A stretch of DNA of 64,000 bases from Pedobacter nutrimenti (GTDB lineage: Bacteria; Bacteroidota; Bacteroidia; Sphingobacteriales; Sphingobacteriaceae): positions 244,848 through 308,847 of the forward strand of contig NZ_QKLU01000009.1 of assembly GCF_003208655.1 (NCBI RefSeq), given 5' to 3'. A program made the position numbers and the translations under genes. A model generated the notes under the pieces. It was not told the origin of the DNA. It did not search any database and saw only the letters and a program-made list of their open reading frames with translations. Below, piece by piece: positions 7,801 through 16,391 of the stretch (its first letter is position 1; every line of letters begins with the position of its first letter).

Positions 7801-10800
7801 AGGTGGACAAACATTTCCAATCGTTTATAAGACCTGAAATCGTTATAAGCCGTTTTAAAAGTAGCCCTTCCATAACCATCGCGCAGGTTTTTCACCGTCA
7901 GGGTCAGGGATTGCTCATTCTGTTTGGTATCTCCACGGTAATTGCTGTAATCTCTTTCCCTTTGAATCCCCGGCGGAACCACATAAGGAATCGGGGTCCT
8001 TTTTCCATTTTCCTCAATGTTGATGGTGGCCACTTCTATAGAAGAATTATCCGGGCCAACCGGGCCGAGCAAAGGATCTACGATGATTTGAGAAGCCTCG
8101 TTATTGGAATTGTATTGTCTCCACTCCCCTCTCACCAATTGCATTTTTGCAAACCTTAAAACAGTGGTATCTGAAAAGTCTGTCATAAACATCCGGATAA
8201 AACGGATGGATTTAAAGTCCGATATGCCCCCTACCCGAAGGTCATAGGCCGCCACTGGAATCCGGATCTGGTACCAGGTCACGGGCTGGGTTTGCCCATT
8301 GGCCAGCTTCACCTGTGAGGTAACTTTATCGGTGATGTATTTTTTCCCTACCATAAGATCTGCAGGACGCATGGAAATCTTATACTGGTAATACTCATCA
8401 CTTTGGGTCATGTTGTTGTCCCGGTTGATGTCTTCTCCATCGGGAAGGGAGGTTGAAGCTGAATTGTCCACTCCAAAATCTTCCTGGCTTTGCTGAGAGG
8501 TTTTTGAATTTCCTTCTGTTCCGTTGTAACTTTCGTAACGTTTTAAAATCTTGGCCCTGGACGCATCAAGCGCTGATCCTCTGAAGTAAGCATAATCGTC
8601 GGAAGATGGGTCATTTACAAATTTCGCTGCTGCATCGGGGTTGAGCTGTCCTCTGATCTGGTTGATCTGTGCTGCAAATTTTCTTCTTTCCTGATCATTT
8701 GACAAACCATCCAAACCCACATCCTGCGCTTTCCTTGCATCAGGATTGTTGTCAAAGGCCTGTACCACCGGCTGCAACTTTGGCACCCTGCCCCAATTGG
8801 TTTCGTCAAACTTCGATGGATCGCCATCAGGTGGCAAACCATTTTCTAAAGATTTACGGCCATCCTTAAGAATGTCTTCGGAGATGTTACCAATGTTAAA
8901 ATACAAATCACCACCAGCAGAACCCGGTTTATAGATAAAAGGGTCCATCATCCAAAGCTCAATATATTCTATATTCAATGCTTCGAAATCATTGGTTTCT
9001 ATTCTTCTGAACAGGCCTCCCCAGCGGCTTCGTGGATTTTTTAAAGAACCATCCGGATTAAAGCCTGTAGTCACATAGTTATACGGACCCCTGACCGTCG
9101 GATAAAAAGCAATGTCCAGAGTCGGAAGGGTAGTTGGTTGCCCGGTAGGAATTTCTTTAAATGGAAAAACTTCCTGTTCCAGGACCTGTCTTACATAATG
9201 ATTGGACATCTCGGCCTGATCATTTTTCAGATAACTCGGAATATTGGATGAGGTCTTGTCGTAAAAAGTAGGGTCTATATTATAAAAGGCAATTTTTGCC
9301 CTGTTGTAACCATAAGCCAGGTTATCGATCAACGCAGACTCGGGGAACTGTTGGGGGGTTCCCGACAACTGCCAGGAAATGGCGCTTTTTAATTCTATAA
9401 TTGACCTGGAAGCCTCAAAATCGTCCAGATAGCTGGTTCCACCCTTGCTTCCATCTGAATTGATTGCACTTGGATGCCCCGGAATCAACTGGGCAAACTC
9501 TCCTGAAAAGGTAATGCTGGAAGGGGCTTTTGTGGAGATAAAAGGAATTTTATCTACCAGTTTTGTTAAAAATCGGGAAGGCGAACTGTAATTGATATCG
9601 AATCCCCACATCGTATTGGATATAGGTTCCTCTCCGATATTGACCTTTGCCGTTAATGGTTTTTCGGTAAGGTTCATATACGTTGCTCCCAGGTTCAGCT
9701 TATTGTTCACCTTATAGTCAAACCGGGTCCCAAATAAAGACCTTTGCTGCAACCCAAACATTTCGCTGTTTTCGGTCGTAATTTTAATGGGCTGGCCCGA
9801 GGTTAGTAAACCCGTATTGAGGATTTTTACCCGGCCACCCTGATAATCGACCGTAAAGTCTATACCTTCCTGCAAAGGGATCGTACCTGCAAAAACCCGT
9901 ACAGAACCTTCAGGTACATTGATTGAATTCAATGGAAATTCCGTTGAAATTTCAGACTGATAAGTTCCTTTGATGATGTACCTGTTTTGTTTTAAAAACA
10001 ATTGCTGGGCAATCACCTGTGTCGAATCATAGAGGGCCTGATACGTGTATTTATCAATCAGGTTTTGCTCTGATGGAAGGAACTGCGATTTCAGGTCCTT
10101 ACCAAAAGGCTCTAAAACGGGAAAAATTACCCGGCCGTTCAGCGGATCAATGGTGATGTAACCACTGCTCATATTAGAAGCAAAACCAGCCAGACTTGCA
10201 TTCGAATTAATGGTTCCCGGACTGGTATTGCTGTTGGTGTTATTGGTAAAATTATTGCTGCCGGTAAAGGGTTTGTTCTCGGCCTGGAAATCAAAGACCC
10301 CGTCGGGTTTTCTCTCTCCCTGCTGGTTCAAACGGTCTAAACGCGTCACCTGGATCCACTGTTTGTTTTTCAAAATGGTCTTGGTTTCCTGATCCAGTTT
10401 TTCGCCTTCAGGAATAACCGGATTTTCTACACCCGTAGATTCATCGATCCGGAAGATGTCCAGTTTAAAATTCTGCTGGCTGATCTGGTAACCCCCAATA
10501 GAATAAATGTTTTTCATCATTAAGTTCCAGGTAGGAAGACCTGTTTTAATGGTTTCATTTTTCAACAACTTTACATAAAGTAATTTTGGGGCTGTAGGGT
10601 CAAAAGCCACATCTGTTGAAAATTCCCCGACCTGGTATTCCTGTCCGGAATAGGTATACCGGTAAGCTACGGTAAGGATTTCATCAGCATTGAGTGCGGT
10701 ATTCAGGGAAATATAACCCAATTGAGGATTAAATTTGAACTCCCTGTCGGTCAGTTTTCTTGCATAAGTCAACTTCCCATAATTGTCCGTCCCGCCACTG

Positions 10801-12029
10801 CCCTGAAAAAAAGTAATCAGGTCATTGGAATTGGTCAGTTTAGCCGTAGCTGGTAATCTGGACAAGAGGTTATTGGATTGCCTTGGAAACTGGTTCGAAC
10901 TAAATCCAGAAGGCAGCAAAGAACCATTTCCCTGCAAGGTTGTATTGTAAGGGCTGTTTTCACCCAAATCCAAAAACCCGACCACATCCCTGGAATCCTG
11001 GGTATTGCCGGTTTTATTGGTGATCCAAACCTCTATTCTGGTGATGTTCAGGCCCGAAGAAATGATAGGCGCGGTGGACATCCATTTGTTATAATTATCC
11101 CTGAAAAACTGGGCCAGAAAATAATGTTTGTTGGCCTCATATTTATCACCGGTCAGACGGTACTCATTTTGCTGGGCGCCATTGTTGATTTTAATCTCCC
11201 GGCTTTGGGATTTCTGCTGGGAAAACACTGAAGTAACACTCAGTTTTCCGAACTGTAACTGGGTCTTGATCCCAAACAAGGCCTGGGTACCATTGATCAG
11301 GGAACTTTTAAGCGGCATACTGACGTTACCAGCTTCGATTTTTTTAATAATGTCGTCTTCACCACCTGTGTAATCCAGCTTAACCTGATTTTCAAAATCG
11401 AATTGCGCCTCGGTATTGTAGTTCATGTTGATCTTCATCCGGGTACCAATATTTCCGACCACATCCATTTGGATCCGCTGGTTAAAATCAAAATTGCTCT
11501 GGACCCGCTGACGTTCATTAAAAAGCGGGTTCGCATTTTTATTGATCCTGCCCAGCAAGGTCAACTCGGCCTCTCCCCTTGGTTGGATGTCAATGACATT
11601 ACTTCCAAATATTTTTTCAAAAGCCTTACTGTTCACTTTCAGGCTCGGAATGATCCCGGTTTGTCTGACCCCTTCCACTTCTGTATTGGAAAACATCCTC
11701 CAGTTTTCTCTTTTGATCTCACTGTTGATCAGCCGCTGGTATTCTTCAATGCTCAGGTATTGGGGCGGGCCGAGGAACCTTCCACCGATCCTTTCCCGGA
11801 TGACATAGCGTTTATTGACCGCATCGTACTCTACCTCTCTGGTCACATTGGAAGGCAGGGGATTAAATGGATTATAGTCGGGCCGCAAACCCAGTCTTTG
11901 TTTTTCTTTTAAGCTAAAGGTATTTCTTGTGGTATCTGTTTTGGTCTTTGCCGGGGCGACCTGAGAAAAAGTCTGCTCTGCCCGGAAGGCAACCACCACA
12001 AAAATCATTAGGATGAATATTTTTCTCAA
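4851..12029 (-). CDS. sprA: SprA/SOV, type IX secretion system outer-membrane translocon
   Basis: A 2392-residue outer-membrane protein matching the SprA/SOV family in its very large size and its segments. SprA forms the giant single-chain beta barrel that type IX substrates cross. A signal peptide is seen at residues 1-23 (ending TFSQ). The N-terminal region contains RLGLRPDYNPFNPLPSNVTREVEYD and GRFLGPPQYLSIEEYQ (given in part), hallmarks I recall for SprA. The body is continuous barrel sequence ending in the aromatic strand FSLRITLN. No ATG lies at the start: the best start is TTG at 12027-12029, because the next Met (codon 8) would shorten the signal peptide. It lies 30 nt after ruvA and before gcvH, on one strand. 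Confidence 0.95.
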   Translation of the reverse strand: MRKIFILMIFVVVAFRAEQTFSQVAPAKTKTDTTRNTFSLKEKQRLGLRPDYNPFNPLPSNVTREVEYDAVNKRYVIRERIGGRFLGPPQYLSIEEYQRLINSEIKRENWRMFSNTEVEGVRQTGIIPSLKVNSKAFEKIFGSNVIDIQPRGEAELTLLGRINKNANPLFNERQRVQSNFDFNQRIQMDVVGNIGTRMKINMNYNTEAQFDFENQVKLDYTGGEDDIIKKIEAGNVSMPLKSSLINGTQALFGIKTQLQFGKLSVTSVFSQQKSQSREIKINNGAQQNEYRLTGDKYEANKHYFLAQFFRDNYNKWMSTAPIISSGLNITRIEVWITNKTGNTQDSRDVVGFLDLGENSPYNTTLQGNGSLLPSGFSSNQFPRQSNNLLSRLPATAKLTNSNDLITFFQGSGGTDNYGKLTYARKLTDREFKFNPQLGYISLNTALNADEILTVAYRYTYSGQEYQVGEFSTDVAFDPTAPKLLYVKLLKNETIKTGLPTWNLMMKNIYSIGGYQISQQNFKLDIFRIDESTGVENPVIPEGEKLDQETKTILKNKQWIQVTRLDRLNQQGERKPDGVFDFQAENKPFTGSNNFTNNTNSNTSPGTINSNASLAGFASNMSSGYITIDPLNGRVIFPVLEPFGKDLKSQFLPSEQNLIDKYTYQALYDSTQVIAQQLFLKQNRYIIKGTYQSEISTEFPLNSINVPEGSVRVFAGTIPLQEGIDFTVDYQGGRVKILNTGLLTSGQPIKITTENSEMFGLQQRSLFGTRFDYKVNNKLNLGATYMNLTEKPLTAKVNIGEEPISNTMWGFDINYSSPSRFLTKLVDKIPFISTKAPSSITFSGEFAQLIPGHPSAINSDGSKGGTSYLDDFEASRSIIELKSAISWQLSGTPQQFPESALIDNLAYGYNRAKIAFYNIDPTFYDKTSSNIPSYLKNDQAEMSNHYVRQVLEQEVFPFKEIPTGQPTTLPTLDIAFYPTVRGPYNYVTTGFNPDGSLKNPRSRWGGLFRRIETNDFEALNIEYIELWMMDPFIYKPGSAGGDLYFNIGNISEDILKDGRKSLENGLPPDGDPSKFDETNWGRVPKLQPVVQAFDNNPDARKAQDVGLDGLSNDQERRKFAAQINQIRGQLNPDAAAKFVNDPSSDDYAYFRGSALDASRAKILKRYESYNGTEGNSKTSQQSQEDFGVDNSASTSLPDGEDINRDNNMTQSDEYYQYKISMRPADLMVGKKYITDKVTSQVKLANGQTQPVTWYQIRIPVAAYDLRVGGISDFKSIRFIRMFMTDFSDTTVLRFAKMQLVRGEWRQYNSNNEASQIIVDPLLGPVGPDNSSIEVATINIEENGKRTPIPYVVPPGIQRERDYSNYRGDTKQNEQSLTLTVKNLRDGYGRATFKTAYNDFRSYKRLEMFVHLEAIDNSVVKDYDLSAFLRIGTDNQDNYYEYNMPLVVTQPGTNNPYAIWPDQNKMDIQLELFQKAKLARNKATLPGGQLWPPNIPYEYIDGKNKVIIKGQPDMSKVRVYMLGVKNPKRNLANPGADDGLDKTAMLWFNELRLTEFDERGGWAATARLNAKLADFADVNISGSKSTIGFGSLEKRVSERNRADNVFFDISSSIELGKFFPQKTGIKVPMFISYSNQVSTPQYDPLKPDIELKKSLENTTKEEKKAILNYAQDYTTRNSINFTNVHKERTDPNKKPKLWDVENLSASYAYTSYSHRDFITENAIQKTYRASLAYNYSGPSKVITPFDKLIKSNTLALLKDVNFSILPSAINFRIDVDRYYSENSLRDNSPVNGIPINTTYNKNFLITRVYGISWNLTRSLTLDFDATNYSIVDEPNGRVNGLKRDTVWQNLLRLGRTTDYTHNLNITYALPINKIPGLDWVNVATRYGTNFNWQTEPLATLRDPNINLGNTIQNSRTIQLNPTLNLASLYNKFGFIRRSSNQEKGKNFWIGLLTSIKTINGAYTQTKGIFLPGYLPKTKFFGIDGATGAPGLGFVFGSQRDIRQMAINNGWITTDTLQSQLYINTLREDMSFTSTLEPIKDLRITLTANKNRTLNYSTNFRYNDNTHSFNNLSPSTTGDYSVSFISIGTAFSDGNGSTVSKLFNQFMANRQVISQRLGVQNPNSNGGSGGFSDGYDKSSQDVVISAFLAAYTGKSASSVSLNSFPKIPLPNWRLNYSGLTRIPLVEEYFKSVDLSHSYRSVYSVNGFNSLQRYAENEGHVYSRDENGNFLPFYQYSQVTIAEQFAPLIGIDTRLKNNITARFEIGKTRLLGLSLANSQLAQLSENNLTFGLGYRTSKFRFPFGLFKQLKMDNNMDFKLDVQVRDNKTVIYRADVTEAEVSSGAKNITLRPSVDYILNQRFNVKLFYDSNVTKPYTSQTFNTSFSNFGFSLRITLN

Positions 12030-12059
12030 GAGCTGATTTAATTTAAGAGCGTGAATAAT

Positions 12060-12644
12060 TTAGAGGTTTTTCAAAGCTATTTTAATCATTTCCTCAACCG
12101 TAAGATCAGGTCCGCCGCTTTTAACGGCATTGTCTATGGCCTTTTCAGCCGGTTGTTTGGCAAATCCAAGCATCATTAATGCAGAAAGGGCTTCTTCCCT
12201 TACCGTGTTGTTTAAAGGAGCAGCAATCAATGATCCTGTACCTTCTTTTTTCAGTTTGTCCTGCAGTTCCAGTACCAATCGCTGGGCCGATTTAGCTCCG
12301 ATTCCTTTAATACGCTGTATAAGGGGTAGGTCACCCTGTACAATAGCGGTTTGAATTTCGGTTGGGGTAATCGAGGAAAGCATCATTCTTCCTGTGTTGG
12401 GCCCAATGCCCGAAACAGAAATCAAATGCAGGAAAAGCCGTCTTTCTCCTTCATCGGCAAAACCGTAAAGGGTATGGGCATCCTCCTTAATATGCAGCCA
12501 GGTAAATACTTTGCACCGCTCGGTATTTGCCAGGCTGCTATAGGTGTTTAAAGATATATTAATGTGATAACCTATCCCCCCCGCCTCTACAACAATATAA
12601 GTGGGGCACTTAAAAGTTAATCGTCCATCAATATATTCAAACAT
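12060..12644 (-). CDS. ruvA: Holliday junction branch migration protein RuvA
   Basis: A 194-residue DNA-binding subunit of the RuvAB branch-migration motor, which processes Holliday junctions in recombination repair. The N-terminal OB domain starts MFEYIDGRLTFKCPTYIVVEAGGIGYHI. Two helix-hairpin-helix segments follow: LISVSGIGPNTGRMML and IQRIKGIGAKSAQRLVLELQ (central residues). The C-terminal domain III that contacts RuvB is at about 145-194 (EEALSALMMLGF). Length is normal. It starts 3 nt after the maeB stop and ends 30 nt before sprA, so maeB, ruvA and sprA may share a transcript. Confidence 0.97.
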   Translation of the reverse strand: MFEYIDGRLTFKCPTYIVVEAGGIGYHINISLNTYSSLANTERCKVFTWLHIKEDAHTLYGFADEGERRLFLHLISVSGIGPNTGRMMLSSITPTEIQTAIVQGDLPLIQRIKGIGAKSAQRLVLELQDKLKKEGTGSLIAAPLNNTVREEALSALMMLGFAKQPAEKAIDNAVKSGGPDLTVEEMIKIALKNL

Positions 12645-12647
12645 AAT

Positions 12648-14963
12648 TTATGCTTTAATTTTTCTTTTTAGTAATCCGCCTTTTTTTGTTGCGGCTTCAC
12701 TTTGTTTTGCCTGTACATCCAGTACGGCAATGGTCACCATATTTACAATTTCACGAACAGAACTGCCAAGCTGCACAATATGTACTGGTTTTTTCAAGCC
12801 CAGTAAAATTGGCCCAACGGCTTCCGCACCTCCAAGTTCCTGCAACAGCTTATAGGCTATATTGCCTGATTCCAGGTTAGGGAACACCAGGGTATTTGCC
12901 GGAGCATCTGCTAATCTACTAAAAGGAAAGTTATCTTTTAATAAAGAATTGTTAATTGCAAAATTTCCCTGCATTTCGCCGTCAACGAGTACTTCAGGAT
13001 GTTTTTCATGAAGAATTTTAACCGCTTTTCTGGCTTTTTCAGGAATAATACCTTCGTTTGAACCAAAATTTGAATAAGAAAGCATCGCAATTCTTGGCTG
13101 GATGTTAAACTTACTTACAGAGCGTTCAAGCAGCAAGGTCAGATCGACCAGTTCTTCTACAGTAGGATCTACGTTTACCGTCGTATCCCCAAAAAACACA
13201 GGTCCTTTGGTGGTCATCATCATATACATTCCTGCCACGCGGTTTACCCCTTCCTCTGTACCAATGACCTGCAATGCAGGCTTAATGGTAGACACATAGT
13301 TTTTGGTCAGACCGGAAATCATTGCATCCGCTTCACCAAACTCTACCATAGAAGCTCCAAAATAGTTCCTGTCCCTCAGTAGTTTACTGGCTTCAAAAAG
13401 GGTAACCCCTCTTCTTTGTCTTTTCTGATATAAAGATTCTGCATATTTTTTCATACGCTCAGGTTCCTCAAAGGGATCGATGATCAGAACACCTTCCAGT
13501 TCCAGTGCGTTTTCTTCAATGATGGTCCGGATGATCTCCCGGTTACCCAACAGAATCGGAATGGCAATATTGTCGTCTTTAACAATTTGCGCTGCTTTCA
13601 GAATTTTATAATTATCTGCTTCAGCAAAAACAACACGTTTTGGATCAGACTTCGCTTTATTGGTGATGGCCCTCATAATGGCATCGTCCTGTCCGAGTCT
13701 GGATTTAAGTTCTTCGGCATAGGCATCCCAGTCGGTGATCACCTTACGTGCAACACCAGATTCAATTGCTGCTTTGGCCACCGCCATAGAAACATTTGTA
13801 ATCAGTCTTGGGTCCATCGGTTTAGGGATGATGTACTCTTTACCAAATTTAATATTTTTTTCATTATATGCCATATTAACGGCCTCTGGGACAGATTTTT
13901 TTGCAAGTTCAGCAATTGCCTTCACAGCAGCGATCTTCATCGGTTCGTTAATACTGGTAGACCTTACATCCAGGGCGCCCCTGAAGATGTATGGGAAACC
14001 AAGCACATTGTTCACCTGGTTAGGATAATCCGAACGGCCGGTAGCCATAATAAGATCCTTTCTGGAACTGATGGCCAGTTCATAGGCAATTTCCGGATTC
14101 GGATTGGCCATAGCAAAAACGATCGGGTTTTTAGCCATAGATTTAAGCATCTCTTCAGAAACACAATCTGCCGAGGACAGTCCTATAAATACATCAGCAT
14201 CTTTAAGGGCATCTTCCAGATTGTCTACATTCCTTGAAGTGGCAAATTCTGCCTTAATCGGATCCAGTTTTTCACGGGTGTTTTTAATCACTCCGGCCCG
14301 GTCGCACATGATGATATTTTCTTTTTTTGCACCCAGGGATACATACAATCTGGAGCAGGAAATGGCCGCAGCCCCTGCACCGTTCACCACTATTTTAACT
14401 TTATCGAGTTTCTTTTTTTGCAATTCGCAGGCATTCAGCAATGCGGCTGCAGAGATAATGGCCGTACCATGCTGATCATCGTGCATGACCGGAATATTCA
14501 TTTCTTCTTTTAAGCGGCGTTCTATTTCAAAACACTCTGGCGCTTTGATGTCTTCCAGGTTCACTCCTCCAAAAGTAGGCTCCAATGCTTTGACGATTTT
14601 CACAAAATCATCTACATTTTTGGTATCCAGCTCCAGGTCAAAAACATCAATATCTGCAAAGATCTTAAACAAAAGACCTTTACCCTCCATCACCGGTTTA
14701 CCCGCTTCAGGACCAATATCGCCCAATCCAAGTACAGCAGTACCATTACTAATTACCGCAACCAGGTTTCCCTTGGCCGTATATTTGTAAACATCTTCAG
14801 TGTGTTCAGCGATCTTTAAACAAGGCTCTGCTACACCCGGGGAATAAGCCAAAGTTAAATCTCTTTGAGAATTAGTCGGTTTAGTCGGAATGACCTGTAT
14901 TTTTCCAGGCCGCCCCTGCGAGTGATAATCTAAAGCGTCTTGTTTTCTATTCGTCTTGCTCAT
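12648..14963 (-). CDS. maeB: NADP-dependent malic enzyme with C-terminal phosphotransacetylase domain
   Basis: A 771-residue two-domain enzyme converting malate to pyruvate, CO2 and NADPH. Residues 1 to about 430 are the malic enzyme part: the N-terminal domain has LAYSPGVAEPC and VPVMHDDQHGTA (metal and substrate region), and the NAD(P)-binding domain has VVNGAGAAAISC. Residues about 430-771 resemble phosphate acetyltransferase (VFAEADNYKILKAAQ, then SGLTKNYVSTIKPAL). In MaeB this part is regulatory and senses acetyl-CoA rather than catalysing; that is family knowledge. The two-domain length is usual for MaeB. Its own TAACTTTG promoter box sits 20 nt upstream of the ATG. Confidence 0.95.
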   Translation of the reverse strand: MSKTNRKQDALDYHSQGRPGKIQVIPTKPTNSQRDLTLAYSPGVAEPCLKIAEHTEDVYKYTAKGNLVAVISNGTAVLGLGDIGPEAGKPVMEGKGLLFKIFADIDVFDLELDTKNVDDFVKIVKALEPTFGGVNLEDIKAPECFEIERRLKEEMNIPVMHDDQHGTAIISAAALLNACELQKKKLDKVKIVVNGAGAAAISCSRLYVSLGAKKENIIMCDRAGVIKNTREKLDPIKAEFATSRNVDNLEDALKDADVFIGLSSADCVSEEMLKSMAKNPIVFAMANPNPEIAYELAISSRKDLIMATGRSDYPNQVNNVLGFPYIFRGALDVRSTSINEPMKIAAVKAIAELAKKSVPEAVNMAYNEKNIKFGKEYIIPKPMDPRLITNVSMAVAKAAIESGVARKVITDWDAYAEELKSRLGQDDAIMRAITNKAKSDPKRVVFAEADNYKILKAAQIVKDDNIAIPILLGNREIIRTIIEENALELEGVLIIDPFEEPERMKKYAESLYQKRQRRGVTLFEASKLLRDRNYFGASMVEFGEADAMISGLTKNYVSTIKPALQVIGTEEGVNRVAGMYMMMTTKGPVFFGDTTVNVDPTVEELVDLTLLLERSVSKFNIQPRIAMLSYSNFGSNEGIIPEKARKAVKILHEKHPEVLVDGEMQGNFAINNSLLKDNFPFSRLADAPANTLVFPNLESGNIAYKLLQELGGAEAVGPILLGLKKPVHIVQLGSSVREIVNMVTIAVLDVQAKQSEAATKKGGLLKRKIKA

Positions 14964-14983
14964 AAATTTTATGTTGTAATGGC

Positions 14984-14991
14984 CAAAGTTA
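14984..14991 (-). promoter_or_regulatory. Predicted maeB promoter (-7 box)
   Basis: Minus-strand TAACTTTG fits TAnnTTTG and lies 20 nt before the maeB ATG, in the 62-nt gap after mltD. The -33 element is not clear. Confidence 0.45.
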
Positions 14992-15025
14992 CAATTCTTT
15001 TTAGGAGCCTTAAAATAAAAACCCT

Positions 15026-16300
15026 CTAGATTTTACCCCCTTGCTGTGAATGTCGTCCATCTGCTTTATAAGAAATGTACTGTTTGGACGTTTTCACCGC
15101 AGCAGCCTTGTCCGGATTGGCATGTTTGGAAACTATTAACCGCTGTCCGGGAACGATCTGGCTGCTTTTTAAATTGTTCCAGACTTTCAGGTCCTGCACC
15201 TCAACATGGTATTTATTTGCAATGGTCAAAAGATTTTGTCCGGCTTTAACCTTATGGTAGGCAGTCACATTTCCCGAAAGCTCTTTTTTTCTTTTGCCCA
15301 GCCGGCGGTCATCATTCGCGGCCAGAACCACCCTGGTATCTACCCCTGTTTGGGAATTGTTCAGTACTTCATAGATCATTGCAAAACTTTCCAGGCTCAC
15401 CCTTGGCATAATGATCCGCTTGGGGATCTCGGGCGTCCCGTTCACAATCTTCTTCTTATAGGAAGGATTTAAGCCACAAAGCAGTTCTTCTTCTACTTTC
15501 AAAGCCTCAGCGAGATCACCAAGAGACACAAAACGGTTCACCTGTATGGTATCGGTTTTTATGGCCAGGGTTGAGCTCTGCTTTTGAATCTGATGTGCCC
15601 TGGAAAAATTCATCATGTACATGGCTGCTATAAATGCAGGAACGTAGTTTCTGGTCTCTAAAGGCAAAAACGGTCTTATTTCCCAAAAATCTCGTGAATT
15701 TGCTTTGGCAATAGCCCGGGTTACGTTACCTTTTCCACAATTGTAGGCGGCAATGGCCAGCAGCCAGTCTCCAAATTCCGCATAAGCATCCCGGAAATAA
15801 GCCGCAGCAGCATAACTGGCCTGTACGGGATCTTTACGTTCATCGACAAAATTATCCATGTTCAGTCCATAGTCCCTAGCTGTACTGAACATAAACTGCC
15901 AGAGGCCTGTTGCCCCTACTTTTGAAACCGCATGAGGATCCATTGCAGATTCAATCACCGGCAGGTATTTAATTTCTTCAGGAATATTGTAACTGCGGAG
16001 CGCCTGTTCGAAAATGGGGAAATAATAGCCGGCAAGCCCCAGCATTTTCCCAATCATCTCTTTTCTTTTGCTGTAAATATCTATGTACTTCTGTACAACC
16101 TCATTGTATTTCAAAGGCACATTTTTCTGGATAGAGTCCAGGCGTTGCTTATACTGAAAATTGTAATTATAAAAAGAGGGGGTTTCTATCAATACCGGAA
16201 CACGGCTGGTGTCTGTCTGAAGGGATTCGGTTTGGGCAGTTGCCTTGAAGCTGAATAAAGCGATAATACAAAATGAGCGCAGAAGTACATTTTTTTTCAT
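15026..16300 (-). CDS. MltD-like membrane-associated lytic murein transglycosylase with LysM
   Basis: A 424-residue exported enzyme predicted to cleave the glycan strands of peptidoglycan. It has a signal peptide (residues 1-23, ending ATAQ). The SLT transglycosylase domain (about 95-250) has LPVIESAMDPHAVSKVGATGLWQFM in the usual place, with Glu117 as the catalytic acid, followed by ASYAAAAYFRD and AIAAYNCGKGNV. A degenerate LysM-like segment lies near 252-285 and a clear LysM near 350-395 (YHKVKAGQNLLTIANKYHV). This layout matches MltD. It lies 91 nt downstream of gatA and upstream of maeB on the same strand. Confidence 0.92.
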   Translation of the reverse strand: MKKNVLLRSFCIIALFSFKATAQTESLQTDTSRVPVLIETPSFYNYNFQYKQRLDSIQKNVPLKYNEVVQKYIDIYSKRKEMIGKMLGLAGYYFPIFEQALRSYNIPEEIKYLPVIESAMDPHAVSKVGATGLWQFMFSTARDYGLNMDNFVDERKDPVQASYAAAAYFRDAYAEFGDWLLAIAAYNCGKGNVTRAIAKANSRDFWEIRPFLPLETRNYVPAFIAAMYMMNFSRAHQIQKQSSTLAIKTDTIQVNRFVSLGDLAEALKVEEELLCGLNPSYKKKIVNGTPEIPKRIIMPRVSLESFAMIYEVLNNSQTGVDTRVVLAANDDRRLGKRKKELSGNVTAYHKVKAGQNLLTIANKYHVEVQDLKVWNNLKSSQIVPGQRLIVSKHANPDKAAAVKTSKQYISYKADGRHSQQGGKI

Positions 16301-16391
16301 AGGCTAATTTGTCTGCTGATCCGGGCGAACAGGGATCAGATCTGGTTTGCTGTTGTGGTTATAGGTGGTCCTTTCTAAAAAACTTAAAAAG

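Noticed and set aside
11403..11912. A 169-codon plus-strand frame inside sprA
   Set aside because: It is antisense to the strongly supported sprA frame, and its translation shows no domain or signal.
13587..14237. A 216-codon plus-strand frame inside maeB
   Set aside because: Shadow of the maeB coding strand; the translation is rich in His, Cys and Phe without any recognisable motif.
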